Under the pieces are notes generated by a model that searched no databases, was not told the DNA's origin, and worked only from the letters and a program-made list of their open reading frames with translations. DNA of 64,000 nucleotides from Streptomyces sedi. Lineage in GTDB: Bacteria; Actinomycetota; Actinomycetes; Streptomycetales; Streptomycetaceae. Where the stretch lies: the NCBI RefSeq assembly GCF_006335015.1, contig NZ_VDGT01000019.1:1-64000 (forward strand), read 5' to 3'. This document shows, in pieces, positions 53,435-63,117 of the stretch. Each line of letters begins with the position of its first letter. Position 1 is the first letter of the stretch. Both the position numbers and the translations under genes were made by a program.

Positions 53435-54301
53435 GTGGCCGGTGGCCAGGGCGGTGGGGCCGCCACCGTGTTGCGGGTGGTGCTGGGCCGTCGGCTCCAC
53501 GACCTCAGGGAGGCCGCCGGGCTCTCCTTCGAGGACGCGGGGCGGGCCCTGGACGTCACGCACGCCACCGTTCGACGCATGGAGAAGGCCCAGGTCGGGC
53601 TGAAGGTCCTCTACGTCGAGAAGCTGCTGCGGATCTACGGGGTCACCGCGCGGGACGAGGTCGAGGCCTTTCTCGCCCTGGTCCGTGAGGCCAACCGGCC
53701 CGGCTGGTGGCACGGCTACCGCGACGTGCTGCCCGAGTGGTTCAGCGCGTTCGTCAGCCTGGAGGCCGAGGCCGACCTGATCCGCGCCTACGAGCCGCAC
53801 TACGTCCCCGGGCTGCTGCAGACGGAGGCGTACGCCACCACCGTGCTCCGTTCCGGGCTCCCGCACGCGCCCGCCGCCGAGATCGAACGGCTGGTGGCGG
53901 TGCGGACGGCCCGTCAGCGGGTCCTGCTGAGGGAACGGCCGCCGCTGCTGTGGATCGTGCTGGACGAGACGGTGCTGCGCCGTCCCGTCGGCCCGCCGGG
54001 GCTGATGCGGGGCCAGGTCGGCCGGCTCATCGAGGCGGTGGCCTCGCCCCACGTCAGGCTCCAGATCATGCCGTTCGCGGCCGGGCACCACCCGGCCATG
54101 TACGGTCCGTTCCATCTCTTCCGGTTCCCCGTCGCCGAGCTGTCCGACGTCGCCTGCGCGGAGAACCTGGTGGGCGCCGCGTACTACGACCAGCCCGAGG
54201 ACGTCTCCACCTTCCGCGAGGCGCTGGACCGGATGTGCGCCCAGGCCGCGCCGGTGGCCCGCACCGAGGCCATCCTCAGCGGAATACGCAAGGAGCTCTG
54301 A
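53435..54301 (+). CDS. HTH regulator with DUF5753 domain (WhiJ-like)
   Basis: A 288-residue regulator. The XRE helix-turn-helix spans about 15-70 (LREAAGLSFEDAGRALDVTHATVRRME split over two helices). The DUF5753 domain spans about 105-280 with YEPHYVPGLLQTEAYATTVL, the LLWIVLDETVLRR strand and VRLQIMPFAAG. This is the WhiJ/BldB-partner type family that acts with DUF397 proteins in development and antibiotic control. GGGGGAGG is four bases before the GTG at 53435. The DUF397 gene starts four bases after its stop. Confidence 0.9.
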   Translation: MAGGQGGGAATVLRVVLGRRLHDLREAAGLSFEDAGRALDVTHATVRRMEKAQVGLKVLYVEKLLRIYGVTARDEVEAFLALVREANRPGWWHGYRDVLPEWFSAFVSLEAEADLIRAYEPHYVPGLLQTEAYATTVLRSGLPHAPAAEIERLVAVRTARQRVLLRERPPLLWIVLDETVLRRPVGPPGLMRGQVGRLIEAVASPHVRLQIMPFAAGHHPAMYGPFHLFRFPVAELSDVACAENLVGAAYYDQPEDVSTFREALDRMCAQAAPVARTEAILSGIRKEL

Positions 54302-54305
54302 AGCC

Positions 54306-54542
54306 ATGGAACGCGTGTACAACGGGATGCCGGCGACTCTCCTGGGCACCGAGGGCTGGCAGAAGCCCTGGAGCGGGGGGAACGGCGGCAGCTGCGTGGA
54401 GGCGCTGCGGCTGACGGACGGCCGGGTGGCGCTGCGGCAGTCGACCGACCCCGAGGGGCCGGCGTTGATCTGCTCGTTCCACGAGATGGCGGCCTTCATC
54501 CGGGGAGTGAAATCGGGGGAGGCCGACTACCTCCTGGCCTGA
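54306..54542 (+). CDS. DUF397 protein, small partner of the HTH regulator
   Basis: A 78-residue protein of the DUF397 family, with the defining WQKPWSGGNGGSCVEALRL region, a VALRQSTDPEGPALICS strand pair and the ending AAFIRGVKSGEADYL. Members bind the neighbouring HTH/DUF5753 protein, by analogy to toxin-antitoxin-like pairs. The start follows GGAG at the end of the regulator gene, so the two are co-translated. Confidence 0.92.
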   Translation: MERVYNGMPATLLGTEGWQKPWSGGNGGSCVEALRLTDGRVALRQSTDPEGPALICSFHEMAAFIRGVKSGEADYLLA

Positions 54543-54634
54543 TCTCACCGGATGGGGGAGTGACGTCGTTGTGCCCGCGTACGAGGGGTGCGGGCACCGC
54601 GACGCGCACGGCGGACGCGTGCCGCCGACCGGTC

Positions 54635-54661
54635 GGTCCCCGGGCGTCCAGCCCGGGGACC
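54635..54661. terminator. Bidirectional hairpin between DUF397 and lacZ
   Basis: GGTCCCCGGGC (54635-54645), loop GTCCA, then GCCCGGGGACC (54651-54661), a perfect 11-bp stem between two converging genes. It probably ends both transcripts. Confidence 0.8.
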
Positions 54662-54672
54662 CCCGCCGGTGA

Positions 54673-57609
54673 TCAGCGCGCGGCGAGCCGCACCGCGAAG
54701 CGGAACTCCCGCGGCAGCAGGTGGTACTCCGGCAACGGGCCCGGGCCGCAGGACTGGCTGCCCATCCCGTGGTGCGCGTGGTCGAGATGGACCCACACCG
54801 TCTCCGAGGGCACCAGGTCGCTGGTGTGGCGCGCCGCGTCCAGATGCTCGGGCGTCCAGCGCCGCGCGGTCAGCGTGAACGGCTCGTCCACGGCGGTCAC
54901 CCGCAGCGTCGGCGCCCCGTCGGCCGCCAGCTCGGCCCACCTGACGTCCGCCCGTGCGCCGTTCTCCTGGGGGCGCACATACGGGGTCTGTAGCGCGTCC
55001 ACCGTGGAGCGGTGGCGCCCCAGCGCCGCCGCCTGCCGGGTGTCGGGGTACGCCTCGCCGGGGCCGCCGCCGAACCAGGTGACCGTTCCGTAGGAGGCCG
55101 GCAGCCCCAGCCGCAGCCCGACCTTCGGCAGGGTCGCCCGCCAGGGGCCGTCCGGGACCACGGTGACGGTGAGCAGCAGCTCGTCGCCGACGGCCCGCCA
55201 GTGGTAGGTGGTGGCCAGGCCGACCTCGGCGGCGGCCGGGGCCACCCGGGAGCGCACCGTCAGCCCCTCCTCGGTCAGTTCGACGCCGTCCAGCCGGTGG
55301 CGCATCCGGTCCAGGCCGAGCGCGCGCCAGACCTCCGCGTGGCGCTCGTCGTCCTGCCAGGAGGCGCCCAGGTCGTTGTCGGTCGGCGCCCGCCAGATGT
55401 CGAGCCGCGGTGCGTGCGGCACCGCGAGCCCGCCCAGCCGCAGCAGGGCTCCGTCACGCGCGTCGAAGAGCGCCTGCCCCAGCTCGACGCCCTCCCCGGT
55501 GCGGCGCGGCGCCGGCCCCGAGACCTCGGGCGCCGGCTCCACCGCCCGTTCGCCGACGGCGCGTTGGGCCCAGGCGACCCGGTGCCCCCGCTCGGCCCAG
55601 GCGGTGTCGGCCGCCAGCGCGGCGCGCACGGTCCACACGCCGGTCCCCGGCCGGTCGGTGCCGGGCCGGCTGGGCAGCTCGACCCGGGCGGAGGCGCCGG
55701 GAGCGAGCGGCGGCACGGCCAGCGGGCCGCCGGCGACGGACTCGCCCTCGACCTCGTAGACCCACTCGAAGGCGAACGCGTCCAGGTCGGCGAAGTCCTG
55801 GTCGTTGGTCACCTCCACCACGCCGGTGACCGGGTCGATCTCCATCAGCACCGGCTCGATGACCTTGCGGAACTCCAGCAGCCCGGGCGAGGGCGTGCGG
55901 TCGGGGAAGAGCAGCCCGTCGCAGACGAAGTTGCCGTCGTGCAGCTCCTCGCCGAAGTCGCCGCCGTACCCGAAGTAGGCGACGCCGTCCGCGGTGGTCT
56001 TCGGGAAGCCGTGGTCGATCCACTCCCACACGAAGCCGCCCTGGCAGCGCTCGTGCTCCCGGAAGAGCCGCTGGTACTCGGCGAGCCCGCCGGGCCCGTT
56101 GCCCATCGCGTGCGCGTACTCGCACAGCAGGAACGGGGAGGAGCGGCGGTGCGCGTCCAGCTCCGGGTCCTCCAGCGGCTCCTCCTCGCGGCGGCCGATC
56201 AGCTCGACCTCGGCGTGCGGGGCGTACATCCGGGAGTAGAAGTCGCTGTCCCTGGAGGTCGGGTCGTTCTCGTAGTGGACGGCGCGCTCCGGGTCGCGTT
56301 CCCGGATCCAGCGGGACATCGCGCCCAGGCCCTCGCCGGCCCCGCACTCGTTGCCCAGCGACCAGATCACCACCGAGGGGCGGTTCTTGTCGCGCTCCAC
56401 CATCCGGCGGGCGCGGTCCACCAGGGCGGGGGTGAACCGCTCGTCGGCCACGGGGTTGCCGCGCCAGTCCTCGAAGTCGCAGAAGCCGTGGGTCTCCAGG
56501 TCGCACTCGTCGATGACCCACAACCCCAGCTCGTCGCAGAGCTGGAGGAAGGCCGGGTGCGGCGGGTAGTGGCTGGTGCGGACGGCGTTGATGTTGTTCC
56601 GCTTCATCAGCAGCACGTCCTCGCGCATGGTGGCGAGATCGAGCGCGCGCCCGCGCTCGGGGTGGAACTCGTGCCGGTTGACGCCGCGGAAGAGCACCCG
56701 GCGGCCGTTGACCTTGAACAGCCCGTCCTCGATCGCCACGGTGCGGAAGCCGATCCGCAGCTCGACGCGTTCGCCCTCGGTGACCAGCTCGCCCGTGTAG
56801 AGCCGGGGCGTCTCCGCCGTCCAGGGCTCGACCGGCACCCGCGCCTCCTCGCCGGTGGCCAGGTCCAGGCCCAGCTCCGGCACGCGCACCCGGCCGGCGG
56901 GGGAGGACTCCACGCGCAGCACGCCCTCGCCCGTGGTGTGGTCGAAGCCGGCGTGCACGAAGTGGTCCTCGACCGCGCCCGCCGGGCGGTGCAGCAGGTT
57001 GACCTCGCGGAAGATGCCGGGCAGCCACCACATGTCCTGGTCCTCCAGGTAGCTGCCGGCGGACCACTGGTGCACCCGGACGGCCAGCACGTTCCCGGCG
57101 CGGCGCAGCAGCCCGCCGACGGCGAACTCGTGCGGCAGCCGGCTGCCCTGGAAGACGCCCAGCTCCTGCCCGTTGAGCCAGACCCGGGCGCAGGACTCGA
57201 CGCCGTCGAAGCGCAGCACGCTCTCGCCGTCCTCGGGCCACCCCTCCGGCAGGTCGAAGACGCGGCGGTGGTCGCCGGTTGGGTTCTCCGTCGGCACCCG
57301 GGGCGGGTCGACGGGGAAGGGGTAGCGCACGTTGGTGTAGGCGGGCGCGCCGTGGCCCTGGAGCACCCAGTGGCCGGGGACGGTCAACGGGTGCCAGCCG
57401 GCCGCCGCCTCGGCGTGGAAGCCCTCGGCGGTGGCGAAGTCGGTGTCCGCGCCTTCGGCGGTGTCGGAGAGCCGGAAGTCCCAGGTGCCGTCGAGGGAGA
57501 GCCGGGCCGCGTCGGAGGTCGGCTGCCAGGCGCGCGGCGGAAGGTCGCCGTGGCCGGGGGAGAAGTCCTCGTAGTAGGGGAGCGGTGCGTCCTCGGGCCG
57601 ATTCCGCAT
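54673..57609 (-). CDS. lacZ: Beta-galactosidase, GH2 family (LacZ-type)
   Basis: A 978-residue five-domain glycoside hydrolase family 2 enzyme, normal LacZ size. The sugar-binding domain has YTNVRYPFPVDPP; the immunoglobulin-like domain leads to the TIM barrel with FRGVNRHEFHPERG, the acid/base Glu421 in SLGNECGAGEGL and the nucleophile Glu497 in LLCEYAHAMGNGPGG. A C-terminal Bgal_small_N domain (about 720-978) contains IWRAPTDNDLGASW and the ending LPREFRFAVRL. There is no signal peptide, so it acts inside the cell on imported galactosides. GAGGAG precedes the ATG. The promoter has a LacI-type box, but no LacI gene or sugar transporter is adjacent. Confidence 0.95.
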   Translation of the reverse strand: MRNRPEDAPLPYYEDFSPGHGDLPPRAWQPTSDAARLSLDGTWDFRLSDTAEGADTDFATAEGFHAEAAAGWHPLTVPGHWVLQGHGAPAYTNVRYPFPVDPPRVPTENPTGDHRRVFDLPEGWPEDGESVLRFDGVESCARVWLNGQELGVFQGSRLPHEFAVGGLLRRAGNVLAVRVHQWSAGSYLEDQDMWWLPGIFREVNLLHRPAGAVEDHFVHAGFDHTTGEGVLRVESSPAGRVRVPELGLDLATGEEARVPVEPWTAETPRLYTGELVTEGERVELRIGFRTVAIEDGLFKVNGRRVLFRGVNRHEFHPERGRALDLATMREDVLLMKRNNINAVRTSHYPPHPAFLQLCDELGLWVIDECDLETHGFCDFEDWRGNPVADERFTPALVDRARRMVERDKNRPSVVIWSLGNECGAGEGLGAMSRWIRERDPERAVHYENDPTSRDSDFYSRMYAPHAEVELIGRREEEPLEDPELDAHRRSSPFLLCEYAHAMGNGPGGLAEYQRLFREHERCQGGFVWEWIDHGFPKTTADGVAYFGYGGDFGEELHDGNFVCDGLLFPDRTPSPGLLEFRKVIEPVLMEIDPVTGVVEVTNDQDFADLDAFAFEWVYEVEGESVAGGPLAVPPLAPGASARVELPSRPGTDRPGTGVWTVRAALAADTAWAERGHRVAWAQRAVGERAVEPAPEVSGPAPRRTGEGVELGQALFDARDGALLRLGGLAVPHAPRLDIWRAPTDNDLGASWQDDERHAEVWRALGLDRMRHRLDGVELTEEGLTVRSRVAPAAAEVGLATTYHWRAVGDELLLTVTVVPDGPWRATLPKVGLRLGLPASYGTVTWFGGGPGEAYPDTRQAAALGRHRSTVDALQTPYVRPQENGARADVRWAELAADGAPTLRVTAVDEPFTLTARRWTPEHLDAARHTSDLVPSETVWVHLDHAHHGMGSQSCGPGPLPEYHLLPREFRFAVRLAAR

Positions 57610-57675
57610 GTGTCTCCTCGCGTCCGCGACGACCCAGCCCGTCGCATGTTGATATGTGTGCCGTGCTGTTGGATG

Positions 57676-57725
57676 ACGCTAGAACGCGGAGAGTCGTCTC
57701 GACAACCCCCGTCGGGTAAGCGCTT
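57676..57725 (-). promoter_or_regulatory. lacZ promoter with LacI-type operator
   Basis: Reading the minus strand: AAGCGCTT (57725-57718), then TTGTCG (-35, 57705-57700), an 18-bp spacer and TAGCGT (-10, 57681-57676), about 67 bases before the ATG. AAGCGCTT is the core of LacI/GalR-family operators; its place directly before the -35 fits repression. Confidence 0.6.
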
Positions 57726-57937
57726 CCTGCGCCCGCCGTCTGCGCTCTTGCCTCCCACCCCCGCGCGGGTCCGCCACCCGGACGGCCACCGACGGCGCCC
57801 CCGGGGCGCGTTGCCCGGCGCCGTCACCGCTCGTTGGGCAGGGCGCTCGGCCAATCCACTTGGCATGGACAGGATTTGGGTGGGGTAAGCCCTGGGGCAC
57901 CACCCGTCCCCCCACGGAACATTCGGGAGGTTCCATG

Positions 57938-58744
57938 AACGTACGCCGCTGTCTGGCCACGGTCGCCACCGCGGTCGCCGTGCTCGGCGTCACCGCACTC
58001 ACCCCCACCTCGGCCCAGGCGGACGCGTCCCCCACCGCGGCCGTCGAGTACGTGGCCGTGGGCGACTCCTACTCCTCCGGCGTCGGCGCCGGCTCCTACG
58101 ACGACGCCAGCGGCGACTGCCGCCGCAGCACCGTCGCCTACCCGGAGCTGTGGGCGGACGCCAACGGCCCGTCCTCGTTCGCGTTCACCGCCTGCTCGGG
58201 GGCGGTGACCACGGACGTCATCAACGACCAGCTCGGGCCGTTGAGCGCCTCCACCACCCTGGTCAGCGTCAGCGTCGGCGGCAACGACGCGGGCTTCGCC
58301 GACACCATGCAGGTCTGCGTGCTCCAGGGCACCGACGCCTGCGTGGCCGCCGTCGCCGAGGCCAACGGCTACATCAGCGACACCCTGCCCGGACGCCTGG
58401 ACGCCGCCTACGGGGCGATCAGCGCCGCGGCGCCCAACGCGCAGGTCGTGGTGCTCGGTTACCCGCGGATGTACGAGCTGGACGGCGGCTGCGCCCTCGG
58501 CATCAGCGAGGAGGCCCGGGCCGCCATCAACAGCGCGTCCGACAACCTCAGCGCCGTGACCGGCGACCGCGCCGCCGCCCACGGCTTCACCTACGGCGAC
58601 GTCAGGTCGGCGTTCACCGGCCACGAGATCTGCTCGGACGACGAGTGGCTGCACAGCGTCACCGTGCCGGTGGGCGACTCCTACCACCCGACGGCGGCCG
58701 GCCAGTCCGGCGGCTACTACGCCGTCTTCGAGTCGCTGGCCTGA
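57938..58744 (+). CDS. Secreted SGNH/GDSL hydrolase (lipase/esterase)
   Basis: A 268-residue exported hydrolase. The signal peptide covers about 1-30, ending TSAQAD. The catalytic Ser45 is in AVGDSYSSGVG (block I); SVGGNDAGF holds the block III Gly and Asn; the Asp/His pair is in GDSYHPTAAGQ near the C-terminus. Six Cys fit the three disulphides of Streptomyces secreted lipases of this type. GGGAGG five bases before the ATG supports the start. Its 3' end overlaps the SWIM gene on the other strand by 28 bases. Confidence 0.92.
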   Translation, partial: NVRRCLATVATAVAVLGVTALTPTSAQADASPTAAVEYVAVGDSYSSGVGAGSYDDASGDCRRSTVAYPELWADANGPSSFAFTACSGAVTTDVINDQLGPLSASTTLVSVSVGGNDAGFADTMQVCVLQGTDACVAAVAEANGYISDTLPGRLDAAYGAISAAAPNAQVVVLGYPRMYELDGGCALGISEEARAAINSASDNLSAVTGDRAAAHGFTYGDVRSAFTGHEICSDDEWLHSVTVPVGDSYHPTAAGQSGGYYAVFESLA

Positions 58745-59994
58745 GCCTCGACTCCCGGCGCCTCGGCCGCCGTTCGGGACAGCTCCCGGGCGGCGGCCAG
58801 CGCCGTCACCGGGTCCTTCTCCCCGGGCCCCGCCGGCCACCAGCGGCCCCGCTCCTTGCGGTAGGGCCACCACCGCCCCGCGCCGTGCCGCAGCTGCACC
58901 TCGCCGCCCTCGACCGTCCACCGGCCGCCGCCCGCGCGCGGCGCCGCCCGTTCACCCGCCTCCGCGAGGGCGCGCGCCAACTCCTCCTCGGCGCGCGGAT
59001 CGGGCTCGGCGCCCGGCGCCTCCAGCACGGCGAGCGCCGGCGCGCCACCGGCCCGCCAGGCGCGCACCGCCATGGCCAGCTCCACCCCGCGCCGCCCGCA
59101 GCCGGCCGCCAACCGGCGGCTCACCGCGGCCGGCGGCTCGCCGCCCGCCGCCAGCCGCACCGCGTCCTCCCACAGCCCGGGCTCGGGCTCCGGCGCGCGC
59201 GGGGCGTGCCCCGGCGCCAGCGCCAGTGCCAGCAGCCGGTGCGCGCGCCGCGCGGCGTCGGCGGCCAGGAACTCCAGCGCGCCCGCGTCCAGTTCGCCCC
59301 GGTCGTCGGGGAGCAGCCCCGGCACAGGACCCGGCCGGTCCACCGCCGGCGGCGGCCCCGGCAGCGCGGAGACCTCCCGCGCGTACGCCTCGGCGGCCGG
59401 CACCCCGGCCGGGCCCGTCGGGGCCGCGGCCGGGCGGGTCGAGCGCCGGCGCAGCCGCGCCAGCAGCTCCTCCCGCCCCACCCCGCGCAGCAGCAGCAAC
59501 AGGAACGGGTCCTCGTCCAACAGCCGCGCCGTCTGGTAGCACAGGGCCGCCGTGTGCACGCAGTGGTCCCACTCGTCGCACTCGCACGTCGGCTCCAACT
59601 CCCCTATCCCCGGCAGCAGATCGACCCCGGCGGCCGAAGCGTCCGCGACCAGCGCCGGCGGCAGCTCCGCGTCCAGCAGCGCCGCCAGATGCCCGGCCTC
59701 CCGCGCGGCCGTCTCCAGCAGCCGCTCCCACTCCGCCTCGTCCAGCCGCCGCAGCAGCACGTCCGCCCGGCGCGCCTCGCCGCGTCCCGTCCGCACCACC
59801 GACGTCAACCGCCCCGGCCGCACCGACACCGCGCCGACCGCGCCGGCCCGCGCGTGCCGCCGGCCCTGCCGCAGCCGTTCGCCGTCCAGCGCGCCGTCCT
59901 CCAGCGCGCTCAGCCAGGCACGCCCCCACCAGGTCTCCGCGAACCCACGGCCCCGCGCCGGCGGCAGCGGCGCCAGCACCCTCTCCTCGCTCAT
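58717..59994 (-). CDS. SWIM zinc-finger protein
   Basis: A 425-residue protein with a SWIM zinc finger, CxC then CxH, at about residues 139-153 (CECDEWDHCVHTAALCY). The N-terminus FAETWWGRAWLSALE is typical of the family's actinobacterial members. A Glu/Arg-rich helical region forms the second half, with no known catalytic motif. It is co-translated with the SNF2-type helicase (ATGA overlap), a recurrent bacterial pairing, and probably guides it to DNA or proteins. The C-terminal tail overlaps the hydrolase gene. Confidence 0.88.
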   Translation of the reverse strand: MSEERVLAPLPPARGRGFAETWWGRAWLSALEDGALDGERLRQGRRHARAGAVGAVSVRPGRLTSVVRTGRGEARRADVLLRRLDEAEWERLLETAAREAGHLAALLDAELPPALVADASAAGVDLLPGIGELEPTCECDEWDHCVHTAALCYQTARLLDEDPFLLLLLRGVGREELLARLRRRSTRPAAAPTGPAGVPAAEAYAREVSALPGPPPAVDRPGPVPGLLPDDRGELDAGALEFLAADAARRAHRLLALALAPGHAPRAPEPEPGLWEDAVRLAAGGEPPAAVSRRLAAGCGRRGVELAMAVRAWRAGGAPALAVLEAPGAEPDPRAEEELARALAEAGERAAPRAGGGRWTVEGGEVQLRHGAGRWWPYRKERGRWWPAGPGEKDPVTALAAARELSRTAAEAPGVEAQASDSKTA

Positions 59995-62903
59995 CGCTCG
60001 CCCCTCTGCTCCCGCGTCCCCTGCTCCGTCCCGCCGGCCGGCTCCCGGCGCAGCGTCACCAACTCCGTCAGCGCCGCGTCGTCCAGCTCGGTCAACGCGG
60101 CCTCGCCGCCGCCCAGCACCGCGTCCGCCAGCGCCTGCTTGCGCCGCAGCAGCGCGGCGATCCGGTCCTCGACGGTGCCCTCGGCGATCAGCCGGTGGAC
60201 CTGCACCGGCTTGTCCTGCCCGATCCGATAGGCCCGGTCGGTCGCCTGCGCCTCCACGGCCGGGTTCCACCAGCGGTCGAAGTGGATCACGTGCTCCGCC
60301 CTGGTCAGGTTGAGCCCGGTGCCGGCGGCCCGCAGCGACAGCAGGAAGACCGGGGCCTCACCCGCCGAGAACCGCCGGACGAGCTCCTCCCGGCGCGCCA
60401 CCGGAGTCCCGCCGTGCAGCAGCAGGCTGGCCACGCCGCGTTCGGCCAGCCGCGCCTCCAGCAGCCGCGCCATCCGCACGTACTGGGTGAAGACCAGCGC
60501 GCTGGAGCCGGCCGCCACCACGTTCTCCACCAACTCCTCGAACGCCTCCAACTTGCCGGACCTGCCGACGAGTCGCGGCTCCTCCTCCTTGAGGTACTGC
60601 GCCGGGTGGTCGCAGATCTGCTTGAGCGAGGTCAGCAGCCGCAGCACCAGCCCCCGCCGCGCGACGCCCGCGCTGCCGCGCACCTCGGCCAGCCCCTCGC
60701 GCACCACCGCCTCGTACAGCCCCGCCTGTTCCGCGGTGAGGGTGACGGCCCGGTCGGTCTCGGTCTTCGGCGGCAGCTCGGGGGCGATCCCCGGGTCGGA
60801 CTTCCGCCGCCGCAGCAGAAACGGCCGCACCAGCCGCGCCAGCCGCTCGGCCGCGGCCGGGTCCCCGCCGTCCTCCGCCGCGTCGGCGTACCGCCGGCGG
60901 AAGGCCGTCAACGGGCCCAGCAGCCCCGGAGTCGTCCAGTCGAGGATGGCCCACAGCTCGGAGAGGTTGTTCTCCACCGGGGTGCCGGTCAGCGCGACCC
61001 TGGCGGCGGCCGGAACGGTGCGCAGCTGCCGGGCCGTGGCGGAGAACGCGTTCTTCACGTGCTGCGCCTCGTCCGCGACCAGCAGCGACCACTCCACCTC
61101 GGCCAGCCGCCCGGCGTCCCGCCGCATGGTGCCGTAGGTGGTCAGCACGAACGCGCCGGGCGCCAGCTCCGACAGCTCACGTTCGCTGCCGTGGAAGCGC
61201 CGCACCGGGGTGGAGGGCGCGAACTTCTCGACTTCCCGCTGCCAGTTGCCCAGTAGCGAGGCGGGCGCCACCACCAGCGTCGGCCCCGCGGTCGCGGGCG
61301 TGCGCTGCCGGTGCAGATGGAGGGCGATCAGCGTGACCGTCTTGCCGAGCCCCATGTCGTCCGCGAGGCAGGCGCCCAGCCCGAGCGAGGTCATCCGGTC
61401 CAGCCAGTCGAGGCCGCGCCGCTGGTAGTCGCGGAGTGTGGCGCGCAGCTCGGGTGGCGGCGGAACGGGCTCGCCCGCCGCGTGCTCCGGGTCGGCGAGC
61501 CGGTCCCGCAGCGTCGCGAGCCAGCCGGTGGCCTCGGTGGCGACCGCTTCCCCCGCCGCCTCCGTCCGCCCGGTCAGCACGGCGCCCAGCGCCTGGCCGA
61601 CCGTCATCTTGCCGTCCTGCCGTCCCCGCGCCCGGCGCAGCTCCTCGGGGGCGAGCAGTACCCACTGGTCGCGCAGCCGCACCAGCGGGCGTCCCGCCTC
61701 GGCCAGCCGTTCCAACTCGGCGCGCGTCAGGGGTGTCTCACCCACCGCGAACCGCCACTCGAAGGACAGCAACGCGTCCGGGTTCAACAGCCCCGGCACC
61801 CGACCGCCCCCCTCACCGTCCGCGCCGGGGTCGGGCCCCACCACCGCCCTGGCGGTGAGGGAACGCGCCAACTCCCGTGGCCAGTGCACCCGCAGCCCCG
61901 CCGCCCGCAGCGCGTCGGAGGTGGCCTCGCCCAGCAGCTGGCCGATCTCCTCGTCCGCCAGCTCCACCGCGTCCGGCACGCGCGCGGTCAGCAGCGGCGA
62001 GAGCGCCTCCCAGGCGGCAGCCGCACGCCGCAGGGTCAGCAACGCGTCCCGCCGCGCGCCGGGACCGAAGTGCTCAGCGCCGGGGCCGCTCTCGGCCCAC
62101 AGCGCGGACGCGTCCACGACCACCGAGGGGTCGGACAGACTGTGCGCCTGGAGCACCGCGCGAAACCGCGCCTCGCCGGGGCCGGCGTCCGCGGCAGGGG
62201 CCTGGAGCTCCACCCGCAGCGAGAGCCCGACCCCGGCGTCGTGGCCGGCCGCCACCTCGCCGGCCCACGCGCGCCGTTCGGGCACCCGGACCGGCTCCCG
62301 CGCGGCGAACGCGGGGGAGCCGGCGGCCAGCGCCGCCGCGGGGGTGCGCGGCAGGCCGTCGGCGACGGCGTCGAGGAACGCCCGCAGCACCGTCGCCGGC
62401 GGCGGCAGCAACGGCCCACCGTCCGCGTCCGGTTCGGGCAGCGGAACGGCGTGCGCCTGCGGCGGCATCGCCTCGGCCAGCGCGCGCAGCCGCTCGGCGT
62501 CGGCCGCCTCCAGCGGCCCGAGCCGCCACGCGTCGTGGTCACCGGCGGTCACACCGGGCAGCAGCCGTCCGCGCGCGGCGAGTTGGAGCGCGAGCACGGC
62601 GGCGGCACCCCAGAAGCGGGCCGCCGGCGTGGCGGTTCGCGCGGCCCGTGCCCTGGTCAGCGCCGGGAGCGCGGCGCCGACGGGCAGCACGACCGCGGGA
62701 ACGGAGCCCACCCCGACCGCTCCGTCGGAGGTGGGGAGCGCCACCGTCACCTCCTCTACGGGCAGCCCCGGCACCTCGGGCGCCGAGCCGTCGGGAGACC
62801 AGAAGGCGACCCGGGAGAGTCGAGGGGGATCGGCCGGCAGCACCGTGGCGGCCAGCTCCAGCAGGGCGACGACCTGCGACGGGGTCGGCGGGCTCGCTGA
62901 CAC
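59991..62903 (-). CDS. SNF2/RapA-type DEAD-like helicase
   Basis: A 970-residue ATP-dependent DNA or RNA-polymerase remodeller. The first 450 residues are an SNF2-associated N-terminal region. The helicase core starts at about 500: motif I DDMGLGKT, Ia VVAPASLLGNW, II DEAQHVKN, III LTGTPVENN, IV LVFTQYVRM, V SLRAAGTGLNLT and VI QATDRAYRIGQ are all present, so it should be active. The GTG at 62903 with GAGGAG upstream is preferred to a TTG four codons earlier. It forms an operon with the SWIM gene. Precise role unknown. Confidence 0.92.
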   Translation of the reverse strand: MSASPPTPSQVVALLELAATVLPADPPRLSRVAFWSPDGSAPEVPGLPVEEVTVALPTSDGAVGVGSVPAVVLPVGAALPALTRARAARTATPAARFWGAAAVLALQLAARGRLLPGVTAGDHDAWRLGPLEAADAERLRALAEAMPPQAHAVPLPEPDADGGPLLPPPATVLRAFLDAVADGLPRTPAAALAAGSPAFAAREPVRVPERRAWAGEVAAGHDAGVGLSLRVELQAPAADAGPGEARFRAVLQAHSLSDPSVVVDASALWAESGPGAEHFGPGARRDALLTLRRAAAAWEALSPLLTARVPDAVELADEEIGQLLGEATSDALRAAGLRVHWPRELARSLTARAVVGPDPGADGEGGGRVPGLLNPDALLSFEWRFAVGETPLTRAELERLAEAGRPLVRLRDQWVLLAPEELRRARGRQDGKMTVGQALGAVLTGRTEAAGEAVATEATGWLATLRDRLADPEHAAGEPVPPPPELRATLRDYQRRGLDWLDRMTSLGLGACLADDMGLGKTVTLIALHLHRQRTPATAGPTLVVAPASLLGNWQREVEKFAPSTPVRRFHGSERELSELAPGAFVLTTYGTMRRDAGRLAEVEWSLLVADEAQHVKNAFSATARQLRTVPAAARVALTGTPVENNLSELWAILDWTTPGLLGPLTAFRRRYADAAEDGGDPAAAERLARLVRPFLLRRRKSDPGIAPELPPKTETDRAVTLTAEQAGLYEAVVREGLAEVRGSAGVARRGLVLRLLTSLKQICDHPAQYLKEEEPRLVGRSGKLEAFEELVENVVAAGSSALVFTQYVRMARLLEARLAERGVASLLLHGGTPVARREELVRRFSAGEAPVFLLSLRAAGTGLNLTRAEHVIHFDRWWNPAVEAQATDRAYRIGQDKPVQVHRLIAEGTVEDRIAALLRRKQALADAVLGGGEAALTELDDAALTELVTLRREPAGGTEQGTREQRGER

Positions 62904-63117
62904 ACGGCTCCTCAAATTTGACTAGTCGGCGGGCGACGGCCGAGGGTACCTCAACGAGAGGGGCGACCGGAAACGCGAAAGAAGGCGCAAAACGGGCCCG
63001 ATCCGCTCCGAGGGGTGTCACTGGGTACACCCCCACTCGGGGGGTTGCGGCCATAGTGACCCACCGTGAGCAACTCCTAGGCTGAGCGCATCATCCCTCA
63101 CTCGTACCGGAGTCCCC

